The notes under the pieces: model-generated
Told to the model about the DNA's origin: nothing
Databases searched by the model: none
The model's input: only the letters and a program-made list of their open reading frames with translations
Position numbers and translations under genes: made by a program
NCBI GenBank assembly: GCA_003339415.1
Contig: PDHQ01000449.1
Span: forward strand, 1-23,391
DNA from: Ophiocordyceps camponoti-saundersi (nom. inval.)
Lineage: Eukaryota; Ascomycota; Sordariomycetes; Hypocreales; Ophiocordycipitaceae
Reading direction: 5' to 3'
Length of the DNA: 23,391 nucleotides
Shown here: positions 20,594 to 23,391 of the stretch, one piece after another
How positions within the stretch are numbered: position 1 is the first letter of the stretch
Layout: each line of letters begins with the position of its first letter

Positions 20594-22290
20594 CTACCGA
20601 TGTCTTGAAAGTAAGACGTTTACACTTTCACGAGCGTTTTGAGTCGCCCAGATCGTGGGCAGCCCAGGTCTGCGCCAGTCGTCCCTGTAAGCAATCTCAC
20701 TACTTCCTCTGGTCGCTTCACCCATGATAACCTCCAAGTCTCGTTTTTGCGAACTCAGCCAATTTCGAACGAAAGTAGTGGGATCTTCACTTAGGCTTGT
20801 AAAAAAGGAGTGCTTGGCTTTTGACACAGCGATTGCTTGAATGAGACGGGCCAGTTGGTCGTCTAATATGGTTATATCTCTTAACATGGTGGCTTTTTGC
20901 GTGCTGTTGATCAGTGGCTGCAGTTCGGTTCGCAGCGGATCGTCCATCAAAACCATAATATCATACACGGATGGTTGGGGGTTCTTGTGGAATTCTTCGT
21001 CAACTCGAATGGTGTATGGAAGACTTATAGGTGGCAAGGGTCGTAAATGTTGCAGGACGTATTCGTTTAGCATGGGTATATAACCCACGTCGCTTCTCCC
21101 CACTACCTGCAAATCGATCAGCCGTCGGTTCAGTGACCAGTAGGCGGAGTTCATTGCAACGCACTCGTTTCAGAGGTTCGTTGCATTTGAAGTTGCGCCT
21201 CTCTTCATCTTCCTGTAGGCCCCAATGTCGGATATATTCCCACAGAGCCATGACGGCTTCTTGCTGTGTTGCTTCAGCCATGTCAATCACATCAGTCAGT
21301 TCGGGGCTCAGCTGATATCTCTCAGGCACCTCGTGTCGATAAAGGTTGATAGTGATGTTCGTGTTTTCGTCTCCACTGCGCTTGAAGGTGATTTCATCAA
21401 AGTCAGCCGCAGGCGGCTGGCTCCCTGATGCATAGCCCTTCGACAACACGTCTGACTTTTTCCATTCAATGTTCTGCTCTGCACCATTTCGGAATCGTGA
21501 ACGATCGAAGTCAACAGATAGGGCTCTGAAAAATGTCGAGAATCGGTGTCTATCTTCTGTTACTTGCGCATCCTGTTGTTGAGAAGAACCTTCGTCTTGC
21601 TGCGTCTCCCTTTGGGAGCTAGGCGCCATGCCTGGAGACTCGTCCTTGCTGCACTTTTCCCGATTTTTTTCATCTTCGTCGAGGAGACGTCCCTCGATTT
21701 TGACGCGATACGAGGCTTCCATGTTCGGCGTGAAGTCAAAGGCATCCATATCGAGATCGTTACCTTGCCAAACTTGATCCTCAACTGTATTACTGATCCA
21801 CACCCGAAGAATTTTGGGTATCTGAGGCCTTGTTAGCAGGAAGCAGATGCGAAAGACAACTCGCTAACAAACTTTCGTATGATGATGTGTAACACTTTCG
21901 CAGAGGTCGAGGCGCTTGCGTGTGGTCGTGGCATCCAGTAATCTTTCCATTTCCCTCAAATCTTTATAGCGTTGCACACCGTCCGGGTCAATAATTGTCT
22001 CCTCGACGCCATCTGGTAGGTTCTTGTCGGTTGGTTTGCGGCTGCGACGCTTACTCGCATCACTGGCACTTCCGTGACCTTGTTGATGCAGGGCCATCTG
22101 CGCTTGCGACAACGGTACCGAGGGATGAGAACTCGATGGCATGACATGTCCTACAAGGCGAATTAGAACAACAAGAAAGGGATTCTTGGATGGGGTGCGA
22201 AGACTGACCCAAGCCACCGCGACGTTGGTTGAACGCGTGTGGAGATCTTTGAGGCGCTTGTTGTGTATATGCGCGATACTGCGGCTGCAT
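20594..22290 (-). CDS. ssr3: SWIB-domain subunit of SWI/SNF-RSC chromatin remodeller (Snf12/Rsc6/Ssr3, SMARCD/BAF60 family)
   Basis: Four exons on the minus strand, 22290-22209, 22150-21873, 21821-21165 and 21106-20594, give a 509-residue protein, about the usual length for fungal members. The N-terminus (MQPQYRAY, Gln/Pro/Arg-rich) is followed by the family signature RKPTDKNLPDGVEE (near residue 70) and a TRKRLDL helix. Exon 3 holds VWISNTVEDQVW (about 126-138), an acidic Gln-rich linker, an FDEITFKRSGDENTNITINL block, and the SWIB domain (about 287-370: LSPEL, ALWEYI, GLQEDEE). That domain runs across intron 3 into GYIPMLNEYVLQHL and LPPISLPYTI. The C-terminal SKAKHSFF and RDLEVIMGEATRG blocks are also typical. 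The protein acts in nuclear nucleosome remodelling complexes. Start: ATG at 22290 with A at -3; a TTG two codons upstream is not needed. There is no RIP damage. It stands alone in transposon-rich DNA; whether it is the only copy or a diverged paralog cannot be told here. Confidence 0.93.
21107..21164 (-). other. Intron 3 of the SWIB gene (58 bp)
   Basis: On the minus strand it begins GTGCGT and ends TTTGCAG, with ACTGAAC/GCTGAT as possible branch points. Removing it joins CNEPLKR to VVGRSDVGYIP, restoring the SWIB domain across two frames. The length not divisible by three explains why the ORF breaks here. Confidence 0.88.
21822..21872 (-). other. Intron 2 of the SWIB gene (51 bp)
   Basis: On the minus strand it begins GTTTGT and ends CCTCAG, with a good GCTAAC branch-point match 11 nt before the 3' site. 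It removes an in-frame TAG and joins THHHTK to IPKILRVWISN, which fits the spacing of the family (about nine to ten residues between ESV and LR). The 5' site GTTTGT is less standard; GTTACA 21 nt upstream is an alternative donor. Confidence 0.75.
22151..22208 (-). other. Intron 1 of the SWIB gene (58 bp)
   Basis: On the minus strand it begins GTCAGT and ends CTTGTAG, with TCTAAT as likely branch point. It interrupts a Gly codon (G|GA) and joins RRGGLG to HVMPSSSH, linking the start-containing frame with that of exon 2. Confidence 0.85.
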
Positions 22291-22420
22291 CTTCAATGCA
22301 AAATTGTTAACGTGCTAAGGGTCGAGATATGTTGTTACTTCGCAACTTCCTCGCCCACAGTGGCGAAGAGTAAGGGTAGGCTATCAAAAGCCCAGAGGGA
22401 TTCTGTCGGAATCGGAAGGT

Positions 22421-22426
22421 CACGTG
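22421..22426. promoter_or_regulatory. CACGTG (E-box/bHLH site)
   Basis: A perfect CACGTG palindrome lies about 131 bp upstream of the start codon. It is the core site of fungal bHLH factors (Cbf1/Pho4 type). A six-base motif can occur by chance. Confidence 0.35.
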
Positions 22427-22448
22427 GGACAGGGAAGAAGCGGAGTAA

Positions 22449-22455
22449 TGACTCA
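22449..22455. promoter_or_regulatory. TGACTCA (Gcn4/CPC1-type bZIP site)
   Basis: A perfect match to the Gcn4/CPC-1 binding site lies about 159 bp upstream of the start codon, next to the edge of the LTR-like sequence. Function is not shown. Confidence 0.35.
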
Positions 22456-22456
22456 A

Positions 22457-22628
22457 TATGAGTACTAATTCTTTATTGGACGCACAGGCTGTCTCGGATC
22501 AGGGCTATATTATCCTAATGCTAAGTGGGCTATTAATGCCCCTCTCATACTAATCTAGTATGCCTAGCATACGGACCTGACCGGGCTTAAGCCCTTAGTA
22601 GGTCTGGCCCTAGACCTAACCCGTAATA
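22457..22628. repeat. LTR-like, hairpin-rich sequence with mild RIP damage
   Basis: The stretch starts TATGAGTACT and ends CCGTAATA, which could be TG...CA ends after RIP. Its composition differs from both the gene and the AT-rich DNA to the right. It contains four consecutive inverted repeats (22527-22541, 22558-22572, 22583-22594, 22600-22617). No second copy exists in the window and the bases next to its ends do not form a duplication, so the LTR idea is unproven. Confidence 0.3.
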
Positions 22629-22949
22629 CCTCCCTTAAGGCCGGGTAAGCTAAAAGATAACTATTATAATATTATTTTATAGTATTTAAGCTACTAAAGC
22701 CTCCCTTATCTCTTAGTATAGCTAAATTTAGCTAGTATATAAATTATTAAAGTTTATCCCTTATATTATATTTAGGTTATTAACCTAAATATTAAACTTA
22801 TAGATTAGCCTTATAATTAAATAATAAGGCTACTATTATCTAGCTTAGAAGCATATAGCGGAAAGATTAAATAAAATAGAATAAGAAGGATAGTTAAATA
22901 AAAAGATAAATAAGGTTTAAAAGAAAGAGCGATATATATAGCCAGGGTT
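22629..22949. other. RIP-type AT-rich sequence, no gene
   Basis: CpA/TpG are again almost absent and no ORF is visible. It contains one strong palindrome (22770-22790). Purine-rich on the + strand from about 22850. Confidence 0.7.
22770..22790. other. 21-bp palindrome
   Basis: ATTTAGGTTA and TAACCTAAAT are perfect reverse complements around a single T. Confidence 0.7.
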
Positions 22950-22950
22950 C

Positions 22951-23085
22951 GAAAAAAATCACGGGGTTAAAAAATCACTTATAAGTGATGTGATTTTTCA
23001 TGATTTAAATCACGGATTTTTACTTAGTAAGTGATTTTTTATAATTTAAATTACTAGCGTGAAAAAATCACTTATAAGTAATTTT
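22951..23085. repeat. Cluster of ATCAC/GTGAT palindromes
   Basis: ATCAC or its complement GTGAT occurs at 22958, 22974, 22985, 22990, 23009, 23031 and 23067. These form the perfect palindromes ATCACTTATAAGTGAT (22974-22989) and TGATTTAAATCA (23001-23012), and a mutated copy of the first at 23067-23082 (ATCACTTATAAGTAAT). A GGTTCGAA just before (22946-22953) resembles a Pol III B box, but no A box is visible. This could be the end of a small inverted-repeat transposon or a binding-site cluster. Confidence 0.6.
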
Positions 23086-23273
23086 TTTAGAGATAATTTA
23101 AATTATAAGTTTATAATTCCTATAATTTTTTTTAAAAATATAATTATTTTATTTTTAAAATAAAAGAAAGAAAAAAGTAAGTTATATAAAGAGGTTTTTA
23201 TATAGAAAATATATATATAAAAAAAAAAAATAAAAAAAGAAAATAAAATTAAAGAATATTAATAAGTAATAAT
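23086..23273. other. AT-rich low-complexity sequence, nothing recognisable
   Basis: Poly-A/poly-T-like runs and AT dinucleotides only. Confidence 0.7.
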
Positions 23274-23391
23274 ATAATATAATAATATAATAATATAATA
23301 ATATAATAATATAATAATATAATAATATAATAATATAATAATATAATAATATAATAATATAATAATATAATAATATAATAATATAATAATA
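23274..23391. repeat. AATAATAT octanucleotide satellite, runs off the window
   Basis: About 14.7 uninterrupted copies of the 8-bp unit AATAATAT reach the window edge, so the full length is unknown. Confidence 0.95.

Larger units (their letters stand above)
22291..22456 (-). promoter_or_regulatory. Promoter and 5' UTR region of the SWIB gene
   Basis: This is normal-composition DNA between the start codon and the LTR-like stretch. It contains CACGTG (22421-22426), the inverted repeat TCGCCCACAGTGGCGA (22351-22366) and TGACTCA (22449-22455). There is no clear TATA box, which would be ordinary for a housekeeping fungal gene. The promoter assignment rests on position. Confidence 0.5.

Noticed and set aside
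21107..21164. A frameshift mutation in the SWIB gene at this point
   Set aside because: A 58-bp GT-AG intron with plausible branch point restores the conserved domain exactly, so splicing explains the frame change.
21308..22147. Short minus-strand ORFs in other frames (21308-21514, 21560-21784, 21956-22147)
   Set aside because: They lie within exons of the SWIB gene in the wrong frame and start at internal codons.
20841..22461. Plus-strand ORFs (20841-21083, 21031-21315, 21225-21428, 21546-21836, 22141-22461)
   Set aside because: They overlap the minus-strand SWIB gene, are Ser/Cys/Arg-rich frame shadows, and match no family I know.
22940..22960. tRNA or SINE promoter from the GGTTCGAA motif
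   Set aside because: Only a partial B box. No A box, cloverleaf or terminator spacing is visible.

Overview
The window looks like nuclear DNA of a filamentous ascomycete (Pezizomycotina). About 20.3 kb of very AT-rich sequence (1-20395) has lost almost every CpA and TpG dinucleotide while keeping CpG, CpC and CpT. That is the footprint of repeat-induced point mutation (RIP) driven to near saturation. No species can be named from this. The AT-rich part contains no intact coding sequence.

Layout. 1-1558: an (ATT)n microsatellite, low-complexity relics and small minisatellites. 1559-19408: a nest of dead transposons. The outer element is a Ty3/gypsy retrotransposon on the + strand. Relics of gag (about 12435-13200), reverse transcriptase/RNase H (about 14400-15480) and integrase (about 15640-15969 and 17835-18020) can still be read through the RIP stops. 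It is bracketed by two direct copies of repeat B (1559-4961 and 18021-19408), probably its LTRs. A second LTR retrotransposon (element C, 5578-12429, 249-bp LTRs, near-perfect 5-bp target duplication) sits inside its gag. A 1.86-kb repeat (A) is inserted twice: in the left B copy (1661-3518, with a 16-bp target duplication) and in the integrase (15970-17834). 19409-20395: more RIP-damaged sequence with a fragment of a C-type LTR.

20395-22456: an island of normal base composition with one apparently intact gene on the minus strand. The ORFs there are pieces of one four-exon gene, complement(20594-21106, 21165-21821, 21873-22150, 22209-22290). It encodes a predicted 509-residue SWIB-domain protein of the Snf12/Rsc6/Ssr3 (SMARCD/BAF60) family, a subunit of SWI/SNF and RSC chromatin remodellers. 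22457-22628: a hairpin-rich, LTR-like stretch with little damage. 22629-23391: RIP-type AT-rich DNA again, with a cluster of ATCAC/GTGAT palindromes and a terminal AATAATAT satellite.

The most notable points are a chromatin-remodeller gene surviving within RIP-destroyed DNA, the bias of surviving CpA sites toward GpCpA, and a long ghost ORF in element C that I could not match to any retrotransposon protein. All comparisons were made by eye, so percent identities and exact counts are not given.
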